From Planctomycetota bacterium (GTDB lineage: Bacteria; Planctomycetota; UBA1135; GCA-002686595), in the NCBI GenBank assembly GCA_020638875.1, contig JACKHS010000006.1:122159-186158 (forward strand): a stretch of 64,000 nt of DNA. Reading direction: 5' to 3'. Numbering within the stretch: the stretch's first letter is position 1; each line of letters starts with the position of its first letter. Under the pieces are notes generated by a model. That model did not search any database and had not been told where the DNA came from. It saw only the letters and a list, made by a program, of their open reading frames with translations. The position numbers and the translations under genes were made by a program. Shown here piece by piece: positions 17,384-26,247 of this stretch.

Positions 17384-18604
17384 TCAGGCGTCGGCGACCG
17401 TCGCCGCGCCGCCGAGCCGCGCCTCGATCCAAGCCACGACCTCGCGCGCCGCGGCGGCGGGGTCCTCGACTTCGAGGCGCAGATCGTAGCGGCGACCGGC
17501 CTCGGAGTGGCGGTAGAGCGGGTCGTAGTAGTGCTCGAGCAGGAGGGCGACGAGCTCCGCCTCGCGACCGTCGTCGAGCCGCGCCACCAGCTCGCCGTCC
17601 CAGGCCTTCGCGCCGAGGCGCTGCTCGATGAACGGCAGTTGGCGGCGCAGCTCCGCGCGAGAGCTCTCGCTGGCCAGGTAGTCGTCCACCAGGACGCGCG
17701 TGCGATAGGCGACGCTGCCCTCCAGCCAGACGTTGCTCCCCGCCTGCAGCGCCTCCCACGGCGCGCGCGCGATGATCGAGTCGCCGACCTTGCGGCTCTC
17801 GCCCTCGAACACGACGCACGGCCCGTCGAGTTCGCCCAGGCGGGCGGCGAGGCGCGAGTCGAACGTCTTCTGCGTACACGGCTCGAGGCCGACCATGCCG
17901 AGGATCGAGCTGCGGTGCCCGGCCAGCGCTTCGAGGTCGACGGTCCAGCCGGGGCGCAGGCGCTCGACCTCGCGCAGCACGAGCGTCTTGCCGACGCCCG
18001 TCTTGCCGCGCAGCACGAAGCACGGCGGCGCCGGCCATGCCTCCAGCTCGGCGAGCACGTGCCTGCGGTAGGTCTTGTAGCCGCCCTCGAGGCCGTACAC
18101 GTCGTGCCAGCCGAGCGCGCGCAGGAAGGCGATCACCGAGCACGAGCGCATGCCGCCGCGCCAGCAGTGCAGCACGAGCGGTGCCCCGGCCGGGAGCTCC
18201 GCCAGCGACTGTCGCAGCCCTTGCTGCAGACCATCGAGCCCGCTCTCGGTCATCTCGTCGAGCAGCGCCGTGATCTCGCCCGCCGGTGCCGGGCGGTCCG
18301 CCGCGGCGGCGATCTCGTTCACCAGGCCGCGGATGCGCTTGTGGACGAGGCTGCGGCCCGCCTCGAACGCCGCGCTCGGCGAGCTCTGCTTGTAGAGCGT
18401 GCCCACCAGCGCGCGCTCCGCGTCGTCGAACAGCGGCACGTTCACCGCACCCGGCAAGTGGTCGTCGGCGAACTCGCTCGGGCTGCGCAGGTCGATCACG
18501 CGGCGCTCGGCGCGCGCCAACAGCGGCGCGACGCGCACGAGCGGCACGTCGGCGAGGCACGCAGCGCGCGGCGCGCCGAGGGGGTCCGGCTGGGGAGACG
18601 ACAC
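17384..18604 (-). CDS. mnmH: tRNA 2-selenouridine synthase
   Basis: This enzyme (SelU/MnmH) replaces the sulfur of 2-thiouridine at tRNA wobble position 34 with selenium through a geranylated intermediate, using selenophosphate. The 406-residue protein has an N-terminal rhodanese domain with the catalytic Cys in VLHCWRGGMRS. A P-loop domain follows, with FVLRGKTGVGKT and the downstream EGESRKVGD. No ATG lies near the expected start, so I use the GTG at 18604 (SSPQPDPLG...). That gives a protein slightly longer than the usual 360 or so residues. Its presence implies the organism makes selenophosphate (SelD elsewhere). It stands between an SRPBCC gene and an RNA-polymerase regulator cluster with no obvious link. 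Confidence 0.9.
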   Translation of the reverse strand: MSSPQPDPLGAPRAACLADVPLVRVAPLLARAERRVIDLRSPSEFADDHLPGAVNVPLFDDAERALVGTLYKQSSPSAAFEAGRSLVHKRIRGLVNEIAAAADRPAPAGEITALLDEMTESGLDGLQQGLRQSLAELPAGAPLVLHCWRGGMRSCSVIAFLRALGWHDVYGLEGGYKTYRRHVLAELEAWPAPPCFVLRGKTGVGKTLVLREVERLRPGWTVDLEALAGHRSSILGMVGLEPCTQKTFDSRLAARLGELDGPCVVFEGESRKVGDSIIARAPWEALQAGSNVWLEGSVAYRTRVLVDDYLASESSRAELRRQLPFIEQRLGAKAWDGELVARLDDGREAELVALLLEHYYDPLYRHSEAGRRYDLRLEVEDPAAAAREVVAWIEARLGGAATVADA

Positions 18605-18681
18605 GGTTCGAGCCGCGCAGTGTACCGCAGCCTCTCCCGCGCGACGGGGGGCGCCTCGCGCCGCACCGCCCCGGGGTGGCC

Positions 18682-19758
18682 TCAGTCGCGCTCGGCGCGT
18701 GCCGGCAGCGACGGCGGGCGCCCGCGCTCGACGCGCCGGGCCAAGCGCCGCACCTGACGGAAGAACTCGCCGTCGGGCATGGCCGCCAGCGTCTCCTCCT
18801 GGGCCGGCGTGAGCAGACCGCGCTCGTGGATCAGCCCGGCCACGCGCGCCCGGCGGCGCCGCGCCAGCTCGGCCTTGCGCTCGTCCGGCGCCAGCTCGGC
18901 CAGCTCCAGGCGCGCCTCGGGGTCGGGCGCCACCTCGCGCGAGAGGTCGCGGGCGAGCTGGCTCAGCTCGACGCCTTCGACCGGCCGCGCCGGACGCAGG
19001 GCGTCGCCGAGCAACCCGTCGGCCCGCAGCGCCATGATCTCGGCGAGGTACTCGCGCGGCGGCAGCGCGTCGAGCTCCTTCCAGCGCGCAGCGCTCAGGC
19101 CGTTGGGCAGCCCGCCGCGCTCGATCTGCTCCTGGCTCAGGCGCCGGTAGAGCTGCAGCACCTTGTCCATGCGCTCGTCCAGCGGGAGTCGCTGCAGCCG
19201 CTCGATCTCGGCCTGACCGAAGCCCAGCGCTCGCGCGATCTGCTCGACCGCCGCGACGCTCGTGCGCTCGCGCACCTGACCCTTGAAGGCCTCGAGCCGC
19301 TGGCGACGCTCTTGCGGCGGCGTCTGCTGCAACCACTCGCGCACCTCGCTGGGCAGCTTCGCCTCGAGCCGCTGGCCGCGCTCGCGCAGCTCGGCCTCGA
19401 CCAGCTCGCCGAGGAGCTGGCGACGCTGGGCCGGCGGCAACGCCATCAGGCGCGCGCGGTCGCGCTCGGACAGGCCGTCGACCACGCGGCGCTCGAGGCT
19501 GCGCAGGCGTTCGGCGCGCTGCTCGAGGGCGGCGCGCTCGTCGGCCTCCATGCGCTGCAGCCGCTCGAAGCGCTGTTCGAGGCGCGCGCGTTGCCCGGGC
19601 GTCAACGCCTCCCAACGCTCGCGCGCGCTGCGGCCCTCCTGCGCGAGCACTCCGGCCTCGTCGAGGAACGACGGGCGCAGCGCCTCGGGCGCGGCGACGG
19701 CGAAGACCGCCAGCCAGCCGAGCACGAGGACCGTGAGTTGTTTCGCGAGGGGGGTCAT
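18682..19758 (-). CDS. Membrane-anchored helical protein (DUF3106-like) of a sigma-factor cluster
   Basis: A 358-residue protein with an N-terminal hydrophobic anchor (residues 7-24). The rest is almost all alpha-helical and rich in Arg, Glu and Leu, with repeated RWEALTPGQRARLEQRFERLQ-like units. Repeats of this kind resemble DUF3106-type proteins found next to ECF sigma and zinc-finger anti-sigma genes. The ATG at 19758 is 10 bp after the anti-sigma stop, so it is the third gene of a sigma/anti-sigma/helical-protein operon. It probably senses or buffers an envelope signal; that is inference from position. No enzyme motif is present. Confidence 0.65.
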   Translation of the reverse strand: MTPLAKQLTVLVLGWLAVFAVAAPEALRPSFLDEAGVLAQEGRSARERWEALTPGQRARLEQRFERLQRMEADERAALEQRAERLRSLERRVVDGLSERDRARLMALPPAQRRQLLGELVEAELRERGQRLEAKLPSEVREWLQQTPPQERRQRLEAFKGQVRERTSVAAVEQIARALGFGQAEIERLQRLPLDERMDKVLQLYRRLSQEQIERGGLPNGLSAARWKELDALPPREYLAEIMALRADGLLGDALRPARPVEGVELSQLARDLSREVAPDPEARLELAELAPDERKAELARRRRARVAGLIHERGLLTPAQEETLAAMPDGEFFRQVRRLARRVERGRPPSLPARAERD

Positions 19759-19767
19759 GGCGGGCGC

Positions 19768-20541
19768 TCAGCGCGGCGTGCCGGCGTCGTCGTCGGTCTG
19801 GAAGTCGAGCAGCAGCTCGTCCTCGTCCACGAAGGTCTCGAAGAGCAGCACCTCGAGGTCGGCGTCGGCCTGGGCCAGCAGTCCGCCGCCCGCCGCGTCG
19901 TCCCACAGCTCGTTGCGCTCGAGCACCTCGAGCGCGGCGAGCAGCGCGGGGTCGGGCTCGTCCGCCGTATCGAGGCGCGCCACCTCGGCCGCGTCGGGCT
20001 CGCGCTCGGGCGCGGGCGGCAGCGCGGCCCACACGAGCGCGGCGGCCGCCGCGGCGGCCCCACGAGCGGCGAGCGCAACAGGCCGCGGGGCAGGGCCGCA
20101 GGCGCAGGGCGCAGCGGCGCGGTGGCGGCCTCCGCGATCCGGCCAGCACGCGCGTGGCAGGGAGTCGCGCGGCACGTCGACCGTGTCGAGGTCGAGCAGC
20201 GCGTCGAGCGCGCGCTCGGCGCGCACGCCGGCGAGCACGCGACCGGCCAGCCCGGCCGGCGCCTCGGCGGCGTCGAGGTCGAGCAGCGCGTCGAGCCCGG
20301 CGTCGACGCCGAGCCGCAGCAGCACGCGGCGCGCGAGGTCGGGCGGCAGCTTGGGTTCGGGCAGCGTCGCGAGCAGGTCCTCGAGGGCTTCCTCGCGCTC
20401 GAGCAGGTCGCGGCACGGCGCGCAGCCGAGCAGGTGCTCGTGCCACGACAGCCGCGTCAGCCGCTCGGGCTGCGGGCGCCCCTCGAGCGCCCGCGAGAGC
20501 GCGGCGAGGAAGTCGCGGCAGCCTTCGTTCGGGGCGTTCAC
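19768..20541 (-). CDS. Zinc-finger anti-sigma factor, frame disturbed in the middle
   Basis: The partner of the adjacent ECF sigma factor, expected to hold it inactive at the membrane. It starts at a GTG (20541) with AAGGAG upstream, overlapping the sigma-factor stop by four bases. The cytoplasmic part has a zinc-finger anti-sigma pattern, HEHLLGCAPCRDLL near residues 31-44. Two related segments follow (LAGRVLAGVRAERALDALLDLD). Between about 20155 and 20050 the normal continuation (RVLAG, then IAEAATAPLRPAPAALPRG, then a transmembrane helix) is split over all three frames. Three single missing bases would restore it, and the annotated frame is correct again from about 20050 onward. The annotated frame gives 257 residues, with wrong residues in the middle. 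Confidence 0.7.
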   Translation of the reverse strand: MNAPNEGCRDFLAALSRALEGRPQPERLTRLSWHEHLLGCAPCRDLLEREEALEDLLATLPEPKLPPDLARRVLLRLGVDAGLDALLDLDAAEAPAGLAGRVLAGVRAERALDALLDLDTVDVPRDSLPRACWPDRGGRHRAAAPCACGPAPRPVALAARGAAAAAAALVWAALPPAPEREPDAAEVARLDTADEPDPALLAALEVLERNELWDDAAGGGLLAQADADLEVLLFETFVDEDELLLDFQTDDDAGTPR

Positions 20542-21149
20542 AGGACGTCTCCTTCGGTCTCGATCAGGAACGGCGCGAGCGTCTCCCGCAGGGTCTCCCG
20601 CGCGCGGTGGATGAGGGACTTGATGGCCTTCTCGCTCGACCCGAGGATCTCGCCGATCTCGGCGTAGGGCGTGTCGTGGTACTTGGCCAGGATCAGCGCG
20701 GCGCGCTGCTTGTCGGGCAGGGCGGCGATCGCCGCGCGCACCGCGTGCACCACGTCGTCGCGCTCCATGCCGCTGGAGGGATCGGGCACGTCGCCGTCCT
20801 GCAGCTCGAGCAGGTTGCCGCCGTCGTCGTCGCCGAACGGCGCGTCGAGCGAGACCTGGCGCTTGCCCGTGTGGCGCTGCGTCTCGTTGACCGACATGTT
20901 GAAGACGATGCGGTACAGGTAGGTGCTGAAGCGCGCCGTCGGCTGGTAGCGCTCGCGCGCCCCGACCACCCGCAGGAAGACGTCCTGCACCATGTCCTCG
21001 CGGCCCGGCCGTCGGCCGAGGAAGCGCGTCAGCAGCGCGAAGACCATGCCCGAGTAGCGCTCGACGAGCTCCTCGAAGGCCCCCTCGTCCCCGGCCTGCC
21101 ACGCCAGCATGAGCTGGACTCCGGGGTCGTCGGTGTAGTCGTCGGTCAT
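20538..21149 (-). CDS. ECF-type RNA polymerase sigma factor
   Basis: A 203-residue sigma-70 family protein of the extracytoplasmic-function type. It has region 2 (AFEELVERYSGMVFALLTRFLG, then EDMVQDVFLRVV and the promoter-melting RYQPTARFSTYLYRI) and region 4 (ALPDKQRAALILAKYHDTPYAEIGEIL and SEKAIKSLIHRARETLRE). I use the ATG at 21149 (MTDDYTDD) rather than the upstream extension. It is translationally coupled through a GTGA overlap to the anti-sigma gene and lies in the same operon as the helical membrane protein, a classical envelope-signal module. The regulon is unknown. Confidence 0.92.
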   Translation of the reverse strand: MTDDYTDDPGVQLMLAWQAGDEGAFEELVERYSGMVFALLTRFLGRRPGREDMVQDVFLRVVGARERYQPTARFSTYLYRIVFNMSVNETQRHTGKRQVSLDAPFGDDDGGNLLELQDGDVPDPSSGMERDDVVHAVRAAIAALPDKQRAALILAKYHDTPYAEIGEILGSSEKAIKSLIHRARETLRETLAPFLIETEGDVL

Positions 21150-21216
21150 GGGCTGGGGCGGGCTGGGCGGCGATCGGCCGCGCTGCAACCCCAGGATACG
21201 GGCAGGTTCCGCGGCG

Positions 21217-22359
21217 TCAGCGCCCGAGCGGGCGCGAGCGCGCGGGAGGCCAGACGACCCCCAACGGGTGTCCGAGCACCTCGCGCAGGGGGGTCGGGCC
21301 CCAGTCGCGGCCGTCGCGGCTGTGGCTCGAGTTGTCGCCCAGCACGAAGACCTCGGACGGGCCGAGCACCAGCGCGTCGTCGACTGCGAACGCGCCGCGC
21401 GGCGTGTAGTGCAGATCGCGCAGCACGACGAGGTCGCGGAACGTCGCGCGGCCGCCCTCGCCGCCCAGGAAGACCCGCTCGGTCGGCGCCGAGAGGCCGC
21501 GGTGGGCGTGGTCGAGGGGCATGAAGGCGTTCTGGGCGTAGCTGGCGGCGAGCGCGGGCGCGCCGTCGAGGTCGAAGCGCAGCGCGTCGTCGCGGTTGGC
21601 GAAGCGCAGGCGGTGCGGACCGGGGGCCCAGGCGAGGTCGGCCTCGTCGAGCACCGCGGCCCCCTCGGCGTTCTGCCGCAGCAGGCTCGCGTGCGCGCCG
21701 TCCGCGCCGAACTCGAGGCGCACCTCGAAGCGGTCGCCCATCTCGGTCAGGCCCAGGCGCAGGCGCGGCACCGGCTCGCCGAGCTCGACCGTCACCTCGA
21801 GCGCCGCGTCCCCCACCACCGTGTCGCCCTCGACGAAGCGCCCGTCGTGGTCGAAGTAGTCGTCGTGCAGCGGCTGGCGCAGGTAGAGCAGCCCGCGGCC
21901 CTCGCCGGGCGCCACCGCGCGCGCGTCGAGCTCCAGCGCGTCGCCCGCGCGCGTCCACGCGTCGGTGAAGCGGAAGCTCGCCTCGACGTCGCGGCGCTGC
22001 TGATCGAAGACCGGCACCCAGTCGGGCCGCGGCGCGTCGGGCGGCAGCACGGCGTCGCCGATCCACAGGTCGCCGTTGCGCAGCGCCACGCGCTCGCCCG
22101 GCAGACCGACCAGGCGCTTCACGCGCGGCTCGTGCTCGCCGCCGCCGGGCGTCAGCGCCACGACGTCTTGCCGCGCGAGGTCGCGCGCGCCGTCGAAGCG
22201 CACGACGAGGTACTCGCCGCCGGTCGACCCGATCAACGTCGGCGCCATCGAGTCGGTGCGCACGACGTACAGCCCGACCACGAAGAGCCTGAGGAAGACC
22301 AGCACCGCGAGCAGGAGCCCGGCGCCCCAGAGCACCCGCCGTCCCACGCGTCGGCCCAA
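21217..22359 (-). CDS. lepB: Signal peptidase I with a large insert
   Basis: A membrane serine protease (family S26) that cleaves signal peptides from exported proteins. One transmembrane helix (GAGLLLAVLVFLRLFVVGLYVV) precedes the catalytic Ser in RTDSMAPTL. The general-base Lys lies in EPRVKRLVGLPGE. The conserved box FVLGDNSSHSRDGRDWG is close to the C terminus. Between the Lys box and that box lie about 200 residues, far more than in typical enzymes. Much of this is beta-rich sequence of concanavalin-like look. The start is uncertain: I use the TTG at 22359, which overlaps the mgtE stop region, with a GTG at 22347 as alternative. It is co-directional and adjacent to mgtE. Confidence 0.88.
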   Translation of the reverse strand: MGRRVGRRVLWGAGLLLAVLVFLRLFVVGLYVVRTDSMAPTLIGSTGGEYLVVRFDGARDLARQDVVALTPGGGEHEPRVKRLVGLPGERVALRNGDLWIGDAVLPPDAPRPDWVPVFDQQRRDVEASFRFTDAWTRAGDALELDARAVAPGEGRGLLYLRQPLHDDYFDHDGRFVEGDTVVGDAALEVTVELGEPVPRLRLGLTEMGDRFEVRLEFGADGAHASLLRQNAEGAAVLDEADLAWAPGPHRLRFANRDDALRFDLDGAPALAASYAQNAFMPLDHAHRGLSAPTERVFLGGEGGRATFRDLVVLRDLHYTPRGAFAVDDALVLGPSEVFVLGDNSSHSRDGRDWGPTPLREVLGHPLGVVWPPARSRPLGR

Positions 22360-22361
22360 GC

Positions 22362-23756
22362 TCAGTGCCCCAACATCAAGCTCGCGACGGCGAGGTAGAG
22401 GCCCGTCCCGGAGACGTCGCTGACCGCGACCAGGAACGGGCCGGCGACGACGGCGGGGTCGATCCCGATGCGGCGGCAGCTCATGGGCACCACGCAACCG
22501 AGCACGGCGGCCCAGGTCACGGCGGCGAGGATGGCGATGCCGATGGCGAGCGAGAAGTGGAAGGGCGCCTGGCCCTTGTCGATGGCGCCGATGACCAGGA
22601 ACGTCACCAGGCCGCAGATCAGGCCGATGCACAGGCCGACGAGCACCTCGGAGCGCAGCACGCTGACCTCGCGGTCGGGCTCGACCTCGCCGGTCGCGAA
22701 GCCGCGCACGAGGATGGTCGAGGCCTGGCTGCCGACGTTGCCGGCGAGGCCGATGACGATCGGCACGAAGCGCAGGATGTCCGCGCCGGTGGAGATCTCG
22801 CCGCCGGTGCTCTTGCGCATCACCTGCTCGATGATGTACGCGGTGGTCAGGCCGCCCAGCACGGTGACGCCCTGCAGCGGCAGGCGCGCGAGGACGCGCG
22901 AGTGGATCGGGAGGCGCGTCTGCAGCTTGGCCGACGTGCCGATGATCTTGAAGATGTCCTCGCTGGCCTCCTCCTCGAGGACGTCCTGCGCGTCGTCGAA
23001 CGACACGACGCCGACCAGCTTGCCGGCGTCGTCGACGACGGCGATCTCCTGCAGCGAGTAGTGGGTCAGCTCGTTGGCGACCTCTTCCTGGTCCTGCGTG
23101 ACCGCGACCGTCTTGGCCTCGGTCATGACGTCGTCGACGACGTCGTGGATCGAGTTGGTGAGCAGGCTGCGGTCGGTGACGTAGCCGATCGGCCGCTGCT
23201 CCTCGTCGACGACGAACAGACCGACGCCCTCGCTGTTCTCGTCCGCCTCCTGCTTGAGCAGCTTGATCGAGTCGCCGATGCGCGTGCCCTGCGGCACGGC
23301 GACGAACTCGGTCGTCATCAGACCGCCCGCGGTCTCGGGGCCGTGCGAGGCCAGCTCGCGCAGGTCCGCGGCCAGCTCGAAGTCCACCGAGTGCAGCACG
23401 CGGTCGGCGTACTCGGGCTCGACGAGCGCGAGCAGGTCGACGACGTCGTCGGGCGCCATGACCTGCACGATGCGCGCGAGCTGGCGCGGCGTGAGCTGCT
23501 CGAGCAGGTCCTCGCGCAGCGCGTCCTCGGCCTGCGCCAGCACGCCGGCGCGGCGCTCCTTCTTCAGCGCGTCGAAGACCAGCCACGCCTCGCGCTCGCT
23601 CAGGTCGAGCATCACCGCGGCGAGGTCGGCCTCGTGCACGCTCTCGACGACCTTCACGAGCCCGGCGTGCGGGCCCTTGAGGGCGTTGGAGATGGCCTCG
23701 CGCAGGTCCTCGCGCGGGTTCTTCGGCGTCTCTTCCAGCGGCTCGGCGGCGGACAT
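22362..23756 (-). CDS. mgtE: Magnesium transporter MgtE
   Basis: A 464-residue Mg2+ channel of the inner membrane. It has the three standard parts. The N-terminal helical domain (to about residue 130) includes LSEREAWLVFDALKKERRA. Two CBS domains (about 140-265) include VPQGTRIGDSIKLL and VAVTQDQEEVANELTHYSLQEIAVVD. The C-terminal transmembrane domain includes RLPLQGVTVLGGLTTAYI and FVPIVIGLAGNVGSQASTILVRG, the pore-forming signature. A clear GAGGAG precedes the ATG at 23756. The length is normal for the family. I see no M-box-like riboswitch upstream. The signal peptidase gene follows with almost no gap. Confidence 0.95.
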   Translation of the reverse strand: MSAAEPLEETPKNPREDLREAISNALKGPHAGLVKVVESVHEADLAAVMLDLSEREAWLVFDALKKERRAGVLAQAEDALREDLLEQLTPRQLARIVQVMAPDDVVDLLALVEPEYADRVLHSVDFELAADLRELASHGPETAGGLMTTEFVAVPQGTRIGDSIKLLKQEADENSEGVGLFVVDEEQRPIGYVTDRSLLTNSIHDVVDDVMTEAKTVAVTQDQEEVANELTHYSLQEIAVVDDAGKLVGVVSFDDAQDVLEEEASEDIFKIIGTSAKLQTRLPIHSRVLARLPLQGVTVLGGLTTAYIIEQVMRKSTGGEISTGADILRFVPIVIGLAGNVGSQASTILVRGFATGEVEPDREVSVLRSEVLVGLCIGLICGLVTFLVIGAIDKGQAPFHFSLAIGIAILAAVTWAAVLGCVVPMSCRRIGIDPAVVAGPFLVAVSDVSGTGLYLAVASLMLGH

Positions 23757-23831
23757 GGCGGCTCCTCGGTGCGCGGAGGATAACGGGCGCCCAGGCGCGA
23801 CCCGCGCGGCCAGCGGTGGAAAGTCGGTCGG

Positions 23832-25126
23832 TCAGACGCGCGCCGGCGCGAGCAGCCCGGCGTGCAGCGCGCGCAGCGCCGCGGGTCCGTCGGCGCGCTC
23901 GACGAGGTAGACCTGGCTGGCGCGCTGCGCGCCGGCGGCGACGTGCAGCGGTTCGGTGCCCGCGGCGCGCAGCAGCTCGAGGCCGCGCGTGCCGAGGCCG
24001 GCGCCGCTCCCCACCACCACGGCCGAGGCGGCCGGCGGCAGCGGCGCGGCCTGCCCGACAGCTCGAGCCCGACGGCCTCGAGCCCGGTGCCGCGCGGCGC
24101 CCACACGCGCACGCCGTGCGCCGACGTCGACAGCACGCGCGGCAGCACGTGGTGCGCGTGCAGCAGCGCGAAGAGCGCGTTGAGCGCGCTGCCGTCGCCG
24201 GCGGGCACGCACAGCCCCTCCAGGTCGCGGTGTCCCGTGACCGCCACGGCGGCGGCGCGCACGCCGCGGCCGACGAGGCGCGTGCCGGCGAGCTCGGGCC
24301 GCGCCACGTCGCGCAGCTCGACCACGAGCTCGGCCGTGCCGAGCGGCTCGAGCGCGCGCGGGTGCAGCACCTCCGCGCCGTGGAACGCGAGCTCGGCCGC
24401 TTCGTCCAACGTCAGCTCCGCGAGCAGGCGCGCGCCCTCGACCTCGCCCGGGTCGCCGCTCAGGATGCCGGCGACGCTCTTGTAGAAGACGAGCCGCTCG
24501 GCGCCGACCGCGTGCGCGAGCAGCGACGCCGTCAGGTCCGAGCCGTTGCGACCGAGCGTGGTCAGGTTGCCGCGACCGTCCTTGGCCAGGAAGCCGGTCA
24601 CGACCGGGACGCCGGGGATGCCGCGCAACGACTCGCGCAGGCTCGCCTCGACGCCGGGCAGCGGCCGCGCGCGCCCGTAGCACGAGTCGGTCGTGAGGCC
24701 GAGGTCGTACGCGTCCACCGGCGTCGCCGCGAGCCCGCGCCGGCGCAGCGCCGCGGCGACGACGCGCGCGGAGAGCCGCTCGCCGAACGAGAGCACGAAG
24801 TCGAGCTCCTCGGCCAGCAGGACGCGCTTGTGCCGCACGGCGACCAGCACCTGGCGCAGCTCGTAGAAGTGCCGGTTCACGAGCTCGGGGTCGAGCTCGA
24901 GCTCGCGCAGCAGGCCGCGGTGGCGGATGCGCAGCGCGTCGGTGTCGAGCCGCCCGGCCGCGGCGGCGCGCGCGCACGCCTCGAGCTGCTCGGTCACGCC
25001 GTCGTGCGCGCTGACGACCACCACCGGCGCGGTCGGCTCGGCGGCGACCAGCTCGCAGACCCGGCGCACGGCCTTGCCGTCCGCGAGGGCCGCGCCGCCG
25101 AACTTGAGGACCGAGGTGGGGAGCAT
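23832..25126 (-). pseudogene. lysC: Aspartate kinase with a single-base frameshift near the C terminus
   Basis: Aspartokinase phosphorylates aspartate at the head of the lysine, threonine and methionine pathways. From the ATG at 25126 the protein reads LPTSVLKFGGAAL (nucleotide-binding KFGG), then SFGERLSARVV, GFLAKDGRGNLTTLGRNGSDLTA and FHGAEVLHPRA, all family signatures. Near 24062 the frame leaves the ACT region: the good reading continues one frame over as QAAPLPPAASAVVVGSGAGLG to a stop at 23832. One extra G in the GGG run at that point would join both parts into a normal protein of about 430 residues. I think this is a sequence error rather than true loss, because a free-living bacterium needs the enzyme; that is inference. 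Confidence 0.8.
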
Positions 25127-25266
25127 CTGCGCGGAGTCTAAGTCGGCGCGGGTCAACGGCCCAGGGGACCGCTCGGTTCAAGCGCCGCCGCGGGCGGGCC
25201 GTCGGGCGAGGGGCAGCTCCTGTTGCGGCGCGGACTTCCGCGGCGGGCTGCTACGCTGCTGCGGCC

Positions 25267-26244
25267 ATGCTCCGCCCGCGCCCGCTGCTCGCCGCGCTCG
25301 TCGCCGCCCTGGCCCTCGCGCCCGACGCGGGGGCACAGGACCTGGAAGCGCTGCGCGAGCTGCTGCGCGACCAGCTCGAGTCCTCGCACTTCGCGGGCGG
25401 GTTGCTGACGCTGGTGATGTTCAGCAACGAGTTCGCGGTCACCGGCGCGCAGTACAGCATCGAGGACGGCTACGCGACCGAGCTGCGCACCTTGATCCTG
25501 CCGTGGCACACCACGCTGCGCCCCGGCGGCGCGGACGCGCCGGGCCTCTACCTCGAGGGCGTCGCGGGCCGCATCACGGCGTGGCAGCACGTCGACGACG
25601 TGTGGGCGGGCGACCTGCCGGGCGCCGAGACCGAGGTCGGCACGCGCTGGCGCAGCGACTCGGTGCTCGCCGGCGTGGGCGTCGAGCTGCCGCTCGGCGA
25701 AGAGCTCACGCTGACGCCGATCGTGCACCTGGGGATCTCGCACTACGAGAACGACACGCAGTACCTCGGGCCGGGCGCGGCGACGACGGCGGCGCTGCTC
25801 GACGGCCTCGCGTTCAACTGGGACGGCTACGCCTGGACGCGCGGGCTCGCGGCGCGCGTGGACTGGGGTCGTCCGGTGGGCGACGCGCTCGAGCTCGACG
25901 TCGTCGGTCGCTACGACCTGCGCTGGGCGGACAGCTTCCACGAGAGCGACCGCGCGCAGGCCTTCTCCGTGCGCGGTCAGACCGCCTCGCTGCACGGCGA
26001 GCTGAGCGGACCGACCGGCCTGCGCGTGCTCGACGGCGCGCTCGGGTGGCGCGCGACGCTCGCCGAACGCTCGCAGCTCGAGGACGACCTGTTCGGCAAC
26101 CGCCACCTCGTCATGATCGGCGGCGCGCTCGAGCTCGACGGCACCGGCGCGTGGTCGGTGCCGGGCACGGCCGTGCTCTCGGGCGCGTGGATCACGGGCC
26201 CCGACCTGGAAGGTTGGTCGCTCGGCCTCTCCTGGTCGTTCTGA
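25267..26244 (+). CDS. Exported beta-barrel-like outer membrane protein
   Basis: A 325-residue protein of unknown substrate. The signal peptide (residues 1-22) ends at DAGAQ. The body alternates hydrophobic and polar residues in beta strands and has many aromatic residues at strand ends (YSIEDGYATELRTLILPWHTTL, GLAARVDWGRPV). The protein ends in SWSF, with the C-terminal aromatic residue used by barrel-assembly machinery. This points to a transmembrane barrel of about ten to twelve strands. It is followed after 3 bp by the DUF454 gene and probably co-transcribed with it. Confidence 0.65.
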   Translation: MLRPRPLLAALVAALALAPDAGAQDLEALRELLRDQLESSHFAGGLLTLVMFSNEFAVTGAQYSIEDGYATELRTLILPWHTTLRPGGADAPGLYLEGVAGRITAWQHVDDVWAGDLPGAETEVGTRWRSDSVLAGVGVELPLGEELTLTPIVHLGISHYENDTQYLGPGAATTAALLDGLAFNWDGYAWTRGLAARVDWGRPVGDALELDVVGRYDLRWADSFHESDRAQAFSVRGQTASLHGELSGPTGLRVLDGALGWRATLAERSQLEDDLFGNRHLVMIGGALELDGTGAWSVPGTAVLSGAWITGPDLEGWSLGLSWSF

Positions 26245-26247
26245 CGC

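Noticed and set aside
18600..18625. GGTTCGAGCC resembling a tRNA T loop near the mnmH start
   Set aside because: No other cloverleaf arms around it; it is part of the mnmH leader.
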